Source: JAEUIT01 sp044220875
Lineage (GTDB): Bacteria > Planctomycetota > Phycisphaerae > Phycisphaerales > SM1A02
Reading direction: 5' to 3'
Length of the DNA: 64,000 nt
Assembly (NCBI GenBank): GCA_044220875.1
Contig: JBGAQH010000007.1
Location: forward strand, 62,001 to 126,000
Of this stretch, positions 53,329 to 61,265 are shown in pieces (position 1 is the stretch's first letter; each line of letters starts with the position of its first letter). Under the pieces are notes generated by a model, which was not told the origin of the DNA, ran no database searches, and worked only from the letters and a program-made list of their open reading frames with translations. A program made the position numbers and the translations under genes.

Positions 53329-53370
53329 ACCGGGTGCGGACGCAAGGAGACCGCACCCGGTTGCCTTTTT
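53329..53370 (+). terminator. Intrinsic terminator ending an unassigned plus-strand transcript
   Basis: ACCGGGTGCGG (53329-53339) and CCGCACCCGGT (53351-53361) form a perfect 11-bp stem with an 11-base loop, followed by TGCCTTTTTG. No plus-strand gene ends near it: the membrane protein gene stops 1.3 kb upstream. It therefore implies a transcript from the gene-poor region. Confidence 0.85.
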
Positions 53371-53437
53371 GTCGGCCCGCCCTAGGGTCGAGCCGCCGCG
53401 GGAATGACCGCCGTCCACGGCTGCTAGATTGCCCCGG

Positions 53438-54928
53438 ATGTCCGTCGATCTCGTGACGACCTTTCTGTCCGCGGCCGCTCTCGTCGCTGACGCTGCGGCC
53501 AGCGCCGCCGATGCTGCCGGCACCACCTTCACGCCATCGCGGTTCGCAGGCCGGCTCCACCCGATCCTCGTCCACTTTCCCATTGCCCTCGTCAGCGCCG
53601 CCGCCGCCATCGAAGCATGGCGGTTCCTCCGGCGTGAACGGGGCGTTTCCGCCGCATCCGCGCCGCTTCTGACGGCGGCAGCCCTCACCGCGCTTGCCGC
53701 AACCGGGAGCGGATGGCTGAATGCAGCGTGGGAACATGGCAGCGACGCCAGCGACCACCTCGCCCGCCACCGATGGCTCGGCACGATCATCGCCGTCGCC
53801 CTCGTCGGCATCGCCCTCATCGCCGTTCGGGCACGGCGACAGGCTTCGACCCTCGGCGGCAGCGCCGGTTCCTTCGTCCTCGCTCAGCGACTGGGGGCTC
53901 TCGGCGGGGCCGCGATCGTCGGACTGGTCGGGCATCTCGGCGGCGAGCTCGTCCACGGCGAGGACTACCTGCAGAAGGGACTCCTGAGCCGACCCTCCTC
54001 CGGATCCGCGCGCCACGCCACCGGCGCAGGCCAGAGCGCCTCGTCGATGGCGGGATCGGCCGGCATCGTTCCCGAGGGGGCCTCCTCCGAGGACATCTTT
54101 TTCCTGACCAAGATCCAGCCGATCTTCGCCGCCCATTGCGAGGAGTGCCACGGTGCGGAAAAGCAGAAGGGCGGCCTGCGGCTGGTGCCGGTCGGCGCGG
54201 CCTTCGACGGACCGGCGGACAAGTGGGTCATCGTCGAGCGCCATCCGGAATTGAGCGAGCTGATCAACCGCGTGACACTTCTGCGCGACGACCCCGACGC
54301 CATGCCCCCCAAGGGCGATGGCCTGAGCGAAGACGAGATCAAGCTGCTCGAGCGGTGGATTCGCGATGGGGCGTACGTTCCCGCCAGCGAGCGGGCGGCC
54401 AGCGTGCTCGAGCGTCCCGCGACCACGACCGACGTCCCGCCCAAGCCGACCGCCGCGATCGAGCGCTCGATCGAACAGTGCGTGGCGTGCGGCGCCATCG
54501 CCCAGCCGATCTACGGAGGGGCTCCGCTCTTCGAGGTGAACGCCTCGCGGGCCACACCCCCCTGGTCCGACGCCCAACTCTCGAACCTGCTCGGGGCCTG
54601 CGACGCGATCGCCGCCCTCAACCTCGCCCACAGTCACGTCACCGACACCGGACTCGCCTCGTTGCCCCCGATGGCGGAACTGCTTCGACTTCGCCTCGAC
54701 GAGACGTCGCTCGGCGACGCGGCCATCGAGCCGCTGCTCGCCTGCGGCAAGCTCTCCTCGATCAACCTCGTGGGCACGTCGGTGAGCGATGCCGGCCTCG
54801 AGCGGCTGCTCGGTCTTCCCTCGCTCCGCCAAGTCTATGTGTGGCGCTCGAAGGTGACGCCCGCCGGCGTCGAACGGGCTGCGCGGCTTCGCCCGGACGT
54901 CGAAATCGTCGACGGCGCCGGACGGTAG
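53438..54928 (+). CDS. DUF2231 membrane protein with planctomycete-type cytochrome c and leucine-rich repeats
   Basis: A 496-residue protein from ATG at 53438. The N-terminal part is DUF2231-like with four membrane helices (LHPILVHFPIALVSAAAAIE, PLLTAAALTALAATGSGWL, GTIIAVALVGIALIAV, GALGGAAIVGLVGHLGG). Near residue 230 a cytochrome c-type motif follows: PIFAAHCEECHGAEKQKGGL with CxxCH heme attachment and downstream DAMPPKGDGLSEDEIKLLERWI. The last 110 residues contain leucine-rich repeats (IAALNLAHSHVTDTGLASL, LLRLRLDETSLGDAAIEPL, INLVGTSVSDAGLERLLGL). This PSCyt1-like unit with LRRs is a planctomycete speciality. It may take part in electron transfer or sensing at the membrane. Confidence 0.88.
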   Translation: MSVDLVTTFLSAAALVADAAASAADAAGTTFTPSRFAGRLHPILVHFPIALVSAAAAIEAWRFLRRERGVSAASAPLLTAAALTALAATGSGWLNAAWEHGSDASDHLARHRWLGTIIAVALVGIALIAVRARRQASTLGGSAGSFVLAQRLGALGGAAIVGLVGHLGGELVHGEDYLQKGLLSRPSSGSARHATGAGQSASSMAGSAGIVPEGASSEDIFFLTKIQPIFAAHCEECHGAEKQKGGLRLVPVGAAFDGPADKWVIVERHPELSELINRVTLLRDDPDAMPPKGDGLSEDEIKLLERWIRDGAYVPASERAASVLERPATTTDVPPKPTAAIERSIEQCVACGAIAQPIYGGAPLFEVNASRATPPWSDAQLSNLLGACDAIAALNLAHSHVTDTGLASLPPMAELLRLRLDETSLGDAAIEPLLACGKLSSINLVGTSVSDAGLERLLGLPSLRQVYVWRSKVTPAGVERAARLRPDVEIVDGAGR

Positions 54929-54972
54929 CGACCCTCCCGCACGACGCCCGTGCGGGCTGGTAGCCTGCGCCG

Positions 54973-56052
54973 ATGGACCACGCGCCCCACGCCAACGCCC
55001 CTTCGTCGCGCCGCATCTTCGTCCGCACCGCGGTGGGCTCGATCGTCGCCATGCCGCTCGCGGCGTCGCTCGCGTTCGCCGGCGACGGCGACGGGGCGCC
55101 GCTCCTCACGGGCAGCGGCGCGAACACCTATCGCGTCGAGCACGACTGGCTCACGCCGCCCAAGGGAATCGTGTGGGGCGACACGCACGGTCTCGTGCAG
55201 GACAAGGCCGGGCGCATCTACGTCTCGCACACCGTCCATGGCTCAAGCGAGAAGAAGCACGCGATTGTGGTCTTCGACAGGGGCGGCACGTTCGTGACGA
55301 GCTGGGGCGAGCAGTTCGCCGGCGGCGGCCACGGCCTCGACATCCGCATCGAGGGCGGCGAGGAATTCCTCTATCACTGCGACGTGAACCGACGGAGGCT
55401 CGCGAAGTCGAAGCTCGACGGCACGATCCTCTGGGAGGTCGGCGCGCCGACGAAGGCCAAGCTCGGCGAGAGCTCCTGCTACGCCAACGAGAACGACTGG
55501 AATCCGACCAACGTCGCCTTCGCGCCGGACGGTGACCTCTTCGTCGGCGACGGCTACGGCAAGAGCTTCGTCCATCGCTTCTCGAAGGACGGCGAATGGA
55601 AGTCGACGCTCGCCGGCCCCGGCGCCGACAAGGGCCAGGTGAGCTGCCCGCACGGGCTCTGGCTCGACACGCGGAGCCCGCACACCGCCGAGCCGGTGCT
55701 CGCGGTCGCCGACCGCGGCAACCATCGCATCCAGTACTTCTCGCTCGACGGCAAGCACCTGGGCTTCGTCACCGACGGCATGCGCCAGCCCTGTCACTTC
55801 AAGACCCGCGGCGACCAGCTCCTCGTGCCCGACCTCTCGAGCGTGGTGACGATCCTCGACAGGGACAACAAGGTCGTCGTCCATCTCGGCGACGGCCATC
55901 CGACGAACCTCCGCGACGCGCCGCGCGAGAAGTTCATTCCCGGCAAGTTCGTCCATCCGCACACGGCGATCTGGCTCGCCGACGGATCGATCCTCGTCGC
56001 CGAGTGGGTGCCGATCGGCCGGATCACGCGGCTCGTCCCGACGAAGGCCTAA
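54973..56052 (+). CDS. Tat-exported six-bladed beta-propeller (NHL-like) protein
   Basis: A 359-residue protein with a twin-arginine signal (SSRRIFVRTAVGS followed by SIVAMPLAASLAFAG). The rest has NHL/6-bladed beta-propeller repeats: WGDTHGLVQDKAGRIYV, PTNVAFAPDGDLFVGDGYG, GQVSCPHGLWLDTRS, VLAVADRGNHRIQYFSLDG and FVHPHTAIWLADGSILVAE. It resembles peptidylglycine lyase-like proteins and planctomycete propellers, but catalytic residues cannot be assigned. Export in folded form suggests a cofactor or metal. It starts 44 bp after the cytochrome gene and may be in the same operon. Confidence 0.85.
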   Translation: MDHAPHANAPSSRRIFVRTAVGSIVAMPLAASLAFAGDGDGAPLLTGSGANTYRVEHDWLTPPKGIVWGDTHGLVQDKAGRIYVSHTVHGSSEKKHAIVVFDRGGTFVTSWGEQFAGGGHGLDIRIEGGEEFLYHCDVNRRRLAKSKLDGTILWEVGAPTKAKLGESSCYANENDWNPTNVAFAPDGDLFVGDGYGKSFVHRFSKDGEWKSTLAGPGADKGQVSCPHGLWLDTRSPHTAEPVLAVADRGNHRIQYFSLDGKHLGFVTDGMRQPCHFKTRGDQLLVPDLSSVVTILDRDNKVVVHLGDGHPTNLRDAPREKFIPGKFVHPHTAIWLADGSILVAEWVPIGRITRLVPTKA

Positions 56053-56066
56053 CGCGACGCGCAGGT

Positions 56067-57140
56067 CTACGCCGCGCGGCGCAGCGTGTTGGTCTCCGGC
56101 GGCGACGCGAGGTTGGCGCTCGAGTCGCGGTTCGTGCACACGGCGCGGAACGCCTCCTGCTGTCGGCAGTAGGCCTGCACGAGCATCGGGTCGAAGTGGC
56201 TGCCCGAGCCCTCGACGATGATGCTGGTCGCGACGTTGTGGGGCAGGGCGTTCTTGTAGACGCGCTTCGAGGTGAGGGCGTCATAGACGTCCGCCATCGC
56301 CATGATGCGGGCGGCGAGCGGGATCTTCTCGAGGGCCAACCGATGCGGATAGCCCTGACCGTCCCAGCGCTCGTGGTGGCTCTGGATGAGGTCGAGGGCC
56401 ACGCGGAGATAGCGGTCGTCGGGGCAGTGCTTCAGCGCCTCGGCGACGGTCTCCGCGCCGATCGTGGTGTGCGTGCGCATGACGGCGAACTCGTCGTCGC
56501 TCAGCCGGCCCGGCTTCAGCAGCACGCTGTCGGGAATGCCGGTCTTGCCGATGTCGTGCAGCGGGCTGGCCAGCCACATCAGCCGCACGAACTCCTGGTC
56601 GACCTCGTCGGCGTAGACGCCGTTCTTGCGAAGGTCGTCGGCGAGCAGGTGGCAGTACGCGCGCACGCGCTCGAGATGCTGGCCCGACTCCGGGTCGCGG
56701 CTCTCGGCGAGCTTGGCGAGGGCGAAGACCAGGGCATCGCGGGTCTCGATCGCGAGGATGCGCTCGCCGGTGCGAAGTCGGGCGTGCAGCTCGTCGCCGT
56801 CGATCGGCCGTGCGAGGAACTCGTCGGCGCCGGCGCCGAGGCCGACGACGACGTCCTTCGACCCGTCGCGCCCGGTGAGGAGCAGCGTGTACGTGTAGCT
56901 TGCGAGCCGCTCGGTCCTGATCCACCGGCACAGCGAGGGACCGTCCAGGTGCGGCAGGTTCACGTCGCAGAGAACGACGCGGATCGAGGGGTCCGCCGCG
57001 AGGCGAGTCTGGGCGTCGGCTCCGTCGGTGGCGGTCACCGGGTCATAGCCCAGCGCCTCGAGCGCGGCCCGGAGCTGGGTGGTGGTGGCATCGTCGGTGG
57101 CGGCGATGAGGACGCGCGTGTGGTGCGTGAGCTTCAGCAT
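56067..57140 (-). CDS. Response regulator with HD-GYP phosphodiesterase domain
   Basis: A 357-residue protein from ATG at 57140. The receiver domain has phospho-acceptor Asp59 in VVLCDVNLPHLDG and Lys in EFLARPID (replaced by Arg, a notable change because the conserved Lys of receivers is normally KP). The HD-GYP domain follows: ERVRAYCHLLADDL, LHDIGKTGIPDSVLLKPG, MRTHTTIGAETV, SHHERWDGQGYP and MAMADVYDALTSKR. It should hydrolyse cyclic di-GMP when activated by a partner kinase. No kinase gene is nearby. Confidence 0.92.
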   Translation of the reverse strand: MLKLTHHTRVLIAATDDATTTQLRAALEALGYDPVTATDGADAQTRLAADPSIRVVLCDVNLPHLDGPSLCRWIRTERLASYTYTLLLTGRDGSKDVVVGLGAGADEFLARPIDGDELHARLRTGERILAIETRDALVFALAKLAESRDPESGQHLERVRAYCHLLADDLRKNGVYADEVDQEFVRLMWLASPLHDIGKTGIPDSVLLKPGRLSDDEFAVMRTHTTIGAETVAEALKHCPDDRYLRVALDLIQSHHERWDGQGYPHRLALEKIPLAARIMAMADVYDALTSKRVYKNALPHNVATSIIVEGSGSHFDPMLVQAYCRQQEAFRAVCTNRDSSANLASPPETNTLRRAA

Positions 57141-57407
57141 GGGGGACCGTCGTGCACTGTTCCCGGGACGTCGACCGTCGCGCGATGCCGATCGGGCGAG
57201 GCGGTCACGACTGGGCCAATCGACCAGCCGCGTTCGGGGGATCGGGGAAGGTCGGGAGAACCCGCGCCGCGGCCCGCGGGAGGCGGGAGAATCGGCCGCC
57301 CAAGGGTGTTCTCGGAACGGCCCGCAGTCGCACCGTCGTCGCGTCGCGCAGGGATCCGAGGCGTCCTCGGGCCCCGTCGGCATCCGCGTTGGCCGTACGA
57401 TCCGGTC

Positions 57408-58598
57408 ATGCCTCGCATCGTCGTCCTCGGAGCGGGAATGGTCGGTTCGGTCATCGCAGCGGACCTCACCTCGGTGAAGGGGGCGAAGGTCACCGTCGCG
57501 GATCGCTCGCCCGATTCGCTGGCGCGGGCCAAGCGACGCACGAAGGGACGCGCCACCGTCGTCGAGGCCGACCTCTCGAGCGGGTCGGCGATCGCGGCGC
57601 TCGTGCGCGACGCCGATCTCGTCGTCGGCGCACTCCCGAGCGCCTACGGGCTCCTGGCCCTCACGACCGTCGCGGAGGCGGGCCTTCGCTATTGCGACAT
57701 CTCATTCATGCCCGAGGACTTCCTGGCGGTCGATCGGCTGGCCAAGCGCACCGGCGCCGTCTGCGTCGCCGACTGCGGCGTCGCGCCGGGCATGTCGAAC
57801 ATGCTCGCGGCGTGGGGAGCGTCGAAGCTCGACCGGCCCGAGCGGATCGACATCATGGTCGGCGGCATCCCGCGCCATCGCCACTGGCCCTTCGAGTACA
57901 AGGCCGGCTTCTCCCCCGGCGACGTGATCGAGGAGTACGTGCGGCCCTCGCGCGTCGTCGAGCGCGGGAAGATCGTCGTGAAGGAGGCGCTCTCGGAACC
58001 CGAGCTCGTCGAGTTCGAGGGGGTCGGCACGCTCGAGGCCTTCAACACCGACGGCCTCCGCAGCCTCGCGACGACACTGAAGGTCCCCTTCATGCGCGAG
58101 CGGACGATGCGCTATCCGGGCCACATCGAGCTCATGCGCGTCTTCCGCGAGACCGGACTCTTCTCGCTCGACCCGGTGAGCGTGAACGGCGTCGACGTGC
58201 GGCCTCGCGACCTGCTGGCCCGCCTGCTCTTCCCGAAGTGGACCTACGCGGAGGGCGAGGAGGACCTCACCGTCATGCGCGTCGTCGCCGAGGGGCTTCT
58301 CGACGGGGCGGAGACGAGGCTCACGTGGGACCTCCTCGACCGCGCCGACCCGCGCAGCGGATTCTCGAGCATGTCGCGCACCACCGCGTATCCCTGCACG
58401 AGCGTCGCGCGCATGCTGTTAGACGGCACGGTGCGCACGCCGGGCGTGCATGCCCCGGAGCACCTCGTGCCGATGCGAGGCGTGCTCGACCGGGTGCTCA
58501 AGGACATGGGCGATCGGGGCGTCACCTACCACGCCCGCGTCGAGCGGCTCTCGGCGCCCGCCGGTCGGGCGCGGACCCGAGCCCGAAAGGTCCGCTGA
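57408..58598 (+). CDS. Saccharopine dehydrogenase-like NAD(P)-binding protein
   Basis: A 396-residue protein from ATG at 57408. The N-terminal Rossmann fold has VVLGAGMVGSVIAADL (GxGxxG) and VTVADRSPDSLARAK; the central part has ADCGVAPGMSNMLAAWGAS and the C-terminal part VEFEGVGTLEAFNTDG and RTMRYPGHIELMRVF, all typical of the saccharopine dehydrogenase/lysine-ketoglutarate reductase superfamily. It probably oxidises or reduces an imino-linked amino acid such as saccharopine or carboxynorspermidine. The gene at 58601 follows after two bases. Confidence 0.9.
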   Translation: MPRIVVLGAGMVGSVIAADLTSVKGAKVTVADRSPDSLARAKRRTKGRATVVEADLSSGSAIAALVRDADLVVGALPSAYGLLALTTVAEAGLRYCDISFMPEDFLAVDRLAKRTGAVCVADCGVAPGMSNMLAAWGASKLDRPERIDIMVGGIPRHRHWPFEYKAGFSPGDVIEEYVRPSRVVERGKIVVKEALSEPELVEFEGVGTLEAFNTDGLRSLATTLKVPFMRERTMRYPGHIELMRVFRETGLFSLDPVSVNGVDVRPRDLLARLLFPKWTYAEGEEDLTVMRVVAEGLLDGAETRLTWDLLDRADPRSGFSSMSRTTAYPCTSVARMLLDGTVRTPGVHAPEHLVPMRGVLDRVLKDMGDRGVTYHARVERLSAPAGRARTRARKVR

Positions 58599-58600
58599 CG

Positions 58601-59488
58601 ATGGGCGAGACGCTCGACCATGTCGCGCTCAAGCGTCTCGCCGTCGCCTGGCTCTGGCGGCTCGGCTGCCGCGTGGTGGCCACCGAGGTGCGCTGCCCGA
58701 TCGGACGCTACCGCATCGACGTCGCCGGATGGTTCGATCGCCCGATCGACGGCCTCGTCGACCGCAGCGCGGCGCTGGGCGGAAATCTCTGGGCGGCGCA
58801 TGAGGGCAACGGACGGGGCAGGGGCGAGGCCCGCACCTCGGCGACGGTGATCATCGAGTGCAAGCAGTCCCGCGCGGATTTCCTGCGCGACGGCGACGAC
58901 CCGACGGAACTCCTCCGGGAGCGCGAGCGACTGCAGCGCCGCCGCGCCGAGATCGAGGAGACGAAGGTGAAGCGCTACGAGCCGACGCTGCGGCGCGAGG
59001 GAAGCTCGCTCTTCGAGGGTCTCGACGAGTGGGACTTCGAGCGGAGCAAGATGGCGAGCTATCGCGCGGTGGTGCGCGAACTCCAGAGGGTCGACGACTC
59101 GATCTACGGCCAGACCAAGTTCGCCCGCTTCGCCCGATACCGCCTCGCGGACCGGCTCGTCCTCTTCGCCCCGGCGGGCATGATCCGGCAGCGGGAGCTG
59201 CCCGAGCAGTGGGGGCTCGTCGAGTGCCACCGCAGGCCGCTGCGCCGCGAGAAGGCCTCGATGGCGCTGGGCGTCGATCCGCTCGCCGATCTCCCGCTGC
59301 GCGAGACGGTGCGCCCGCCGTCGCTCGACGCCCATCCGGCGCGGCGCGAGCGGCTCTTCCGCACCATCGCCATGGCCGCGAGCCGGGAGGCCGTGCGCCG
59401 GGTCGCGCCCGAGGCGCTGACGATGCCGGCGGCGGAGGAGCCGCCCGAGGCGCCCGAGCCGCCCGACGCGACGGACGCCGGGAGGTGA
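58601..59488 (+). CDS. PD-(D/E)xK-like protein, possible nuclease (MmcB-like)
   Basis: A 295-residue protein from ATG at 58601. Residues about 25-95 have a PD-(D/E)xK-like arrangement: CPIGRYRIDVAGWFD with Asp, then SATVIIECKQSRADFLRDG with E-C-K, similar to MmcB-type DNA repair proteins. The region after this (ERLQRRRAEIEETKVKRYE) is helical and basic. The C-terminal region is acidic and proline-rich. It is translationally coupled to the dehydrogenase gene by proximity only. DNA or RNA cleavage is inferred from the motif. Confidence 0.75.
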   Translation: MGETLDHVALKRLAVAWLWRLGCRVVATEVRCPIGRYRIDVAGWFDRPIDGLVDRSAALGGNLWAAHEGNGRGRGEARTSATVIIECKQSRADFLRDGDDPTELLRERERLQRRRAEIEETKVKRYEPTLRREGSSLFEGLDEWDFERSKMASYRAVVRELQRVDDSIYGQTKFARFARYRLADRLVLFAPAGMIRQRELPEQWGLVECHRRPLRREKASMALGVDPLADLPLRETVRPPSLDAHPARRERLFRTIAMAASREAVRRVAPEALTMPAAEEPPEAPEPPDATDAGR

Positions 59489-59495
59489 CGCGCGG

Positions 59496-60200
59496 TCAGG
59501 CGCCGCGGCCGAGCGGCGTCATCGACGAGACGATGCGGTGAAGGTCGCCCGTGCGCTTCACGCGCCCCTCGGCGACGATGGCGGTGATCTTGCGCAGGAG
59601 CGCGTAGAGCTCGCGCCGCCGCCGATCGTCGAGCCAGGTCACCTCGAAGAAGAAGAAGAGCGGCGTCTCCGGATCGCGATGGCGCGGCAGGTGGCCGGCG
59701 CGGAGCGCGGCGGCGACGTCGTGGCCGGCGCTGCGAAACGCCCGCTCTGCCATCCTGACGATGTGCGGGACGACCCGCGAGGGATTCGGCCCGACGGAGG
59801 GCGCGCTGGCCATGGGCCCGAGCGCGTAGACCGTCTCGAAGCGCCGCCCCGCGCGGCGCCGGTCGGTGGCGACGAGGAATTTCGCCCGCTCGAGCGCCTC
59901 GACGTGGCGGTAGAGGCTTGAGGCGCGCCGGCCCGAGAGCCGTGCGAGGTCCGAGATGGAGCAGGGGGCCGCGCCCTCGGCGAGGGTGTAGAGCTCGAAG
60001 CGGGCGGGCGATCGGAGCGCCGCCCATTGGGCCGCGCCCCATGCGGGGGCGGCGGCGGCGCGTCGGGCGGTCCGCGCGGGGCTTCTTGAGGCAGCGGGGG
60101 AGGCAGCGGGGGAGGCAGCGGGGGAGGCAGCGCGGGAGGCAGCGCGGGAGGCAGCCGGAGAAGCAGCGCGGGAGGCAGCGGTGTTGGATTTTCTCGCCAC
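59496..60200 (-). CDS. Winged-helix transcription regulator with AAS(P/R) repeat N-terminus
   Basis: A 234-residue protein with GTG at 60200 as the likely start. Residues 6-37 are a repetitive AASP/AASR stretch encoded by the 12-bp tandem repeat. Residues about 50-120 form an ArsR/MarR-like winged helix: SPARFELYTLAEG, CSISDLARLSGRRASSLYRHVEALE and RRFETVYALGP. The C-terminus (PETPLFFFFEVTWLDD, RELYALLRKITAIVAEG) resembles the ligand or dimer part of HTH_20-type regulators. It is divergent from the ABC transporter operon and may control it. Confidence 0.78.
   Translation of the reverse strand: MARKSNTAASRAASPAASRAASRAASPAASPAASPAASRSPARTARRAAAAPAWGAAQWAALRSPARFELYTLAEGAAPCSISDLARLSGRRASSLYRHVEALERAKFLVATDRRRAGRRFETVYALGPMASAPSVGPNPSRVVPHIVRMAERAFRSAGHDVAAALRAGHLPRHRDPETPLFFFFEVTWLDDRRRRELYALLRKITAIVAEGRVKRTGDLHRIVSSMTPLGRGA
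60088..60183 (-). repeat. 12-bp minisatellite inside the regulator gene
   Basis: Eight tandem units of GAGGCAGCGGGG or close variants lie in frame with the regulator. Each unit encodes four residues (AASP or AASR). Units are a multiple of three, so copy-number changes alter the length of the N-terminus without breaking the frame. Confidence 0.9.
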
Positions 60201-60302
60201 GGTGAAAAAGAGAATATCATCCGATTGCCTTCGCGTCCGCAACCGTCGGGAAGATCCCCCGAACAATGGCGGCTCGCCCCACACCCCGTCCGGAGCCATC
60301 GC

Positions 60303-61265
60303 ATGCCGTCAGCGCCTTCCCGAAGCGGTCTCTCGATCCGCGGCCTCGTCAAGATCCACCCCGGCCCGGTCGCGGCCCTGCGCGGCGTCGACCTGGAGAT
60401 CGGCGAGGGGCTCTTCGGCCTGCTCGGACCCAACGGCGCCGGGAAGAGCACGCTCATGAACGTCGTCGCCTCGCTCATCGAGCCGACCGCCGGCGCCGTC
60501 GAGCTCGACGGCGTGGACATCGTGCGGGATCCGCGGGCGATGCGCTCGCGCCTCGGCTATCTGCCGCAGGACTTCGGATTCCATCCCGACCTCACCGGCC
60601 GTGCCATGCTCGAGCTTCTCCTCACGCTCAAGGGAGTCAGCGGCCCCAAGGGGCGTCGGGCCCTGGCCGAGGAACTGCTCGAGCGCGTGAACCTGACCTC
60701 GGCCATGAAGCGGAAGGTCGGCGGGTACTCCGGCGGCATGCGGCAGCGGCTCGGCCTCGCCCAGGCGATCGCCGGCGACCCGCGGGTGCTCATCGTGGAC
60801 GAGCCGACCGCCGGCCTCGATCCCGAGGAGCGTCACCGCTTCTATCGCCTCATCGCCGAGATGGGAACGCGACGGATCGTCCTGCTCTCGACCCACATCG
60901 TCGAGGACGTGGCCACGCTCTGCCCGCGGCTCGCCGTCATTCGCGGCGGCGAGGTGCTCGCCGACACGACGCCGCGGGACGCGCGGGCCGCGATCGAGGG
61001 GCAGATCTTCGAGGGTTTCGTTCCCGACGCCCAGCTCGCGGCCTTCGCCGAGTCCTTCGCGGGACAGGGCCGCGTCCTCTCCGCGGTGCTCGTCGAGGGC
61101 AGCACGAATCGGGTGCGGGTCCATCGCGTGGACGGAGCGCCGCCCAGCGGATTCGCGCCGGCGGTGGCGACGCTTGAGGATGCCTATCTCGTCCTCATGC
61201 GCACGCCGACCGACGAGATCCCCGCCCGTCTCCGCAAGGCCCGCGCCGCGGAGGTGGCGGCGTGA
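60303..61265 (+). CDS. ABC transporter ATP-binding protein
   Basis: A 320-residue protein from ATG at 60303. Walker A LLGPNGAGKSTLMN, Q-loop GYLPQDFGFHPDLTG, signature YSGGMRQRLGLAQA, Walker B VLIVDEPTAGLDPEERH and H-loop STHIVEDV are all intact. The C-terminal extension (GFVPDAQLAAFAESFAG) resembles the long tails of ABC-2 exporters. It overlaps the permease-peptidase gene by four bases (GTGA), so the two proteins form one exporter. Confidence 0.95.
   Translation: MPSAPSRSGLSIRGLVKIHPGPVAALRGVDLEIGEGLFGLLGPNGAGKSTLMNVVASLIEPTAGAVELDGVDIVRDPRAMRSRLGYLPQDFGFHPDLTGRAMLELLLTLKGVSGPKGRRALAEELLERVNLTSAMKRKVGGYSGGMRQRLGLAQAIAGDPRVLIVDEPTAGLDPEERHRFYRLIAEMGTRRIVLLSTHIVEDVATLCPRLAVIRGGEVLADTTPRDARAAIEGQIFEGFVPDAQLAAFAESFAGQGRVLSAVLVEGSTNRVRVHRVDGAPPSGFAPAVATLEDAYLVLMRTPTDEIPARLRKARAAEVAA

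Larger units (their letters stand above)
52013..53437. other. 1.4-kb gene-poor region with repeats and hairpins
   Basis: Frames that are open here on either strand are low-complexity, rich in Arg/Pro/Ser and lack any family pattern, so I call none of them. The region contains a strong 12-bp inverted repeat (52319-52362), four copies of a GTGCCTGTCCAGTG-like word (52755-53062), and an intrinsic terminator on the plus strand at 53329-53370. It may encode an unrecognised non-coding RNA or hold repetitive extragenic elements. I saw no match to tmRNA, RNase P RNA or 4.5S RNA consensus blocks by eye. Confidence 0.5.
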
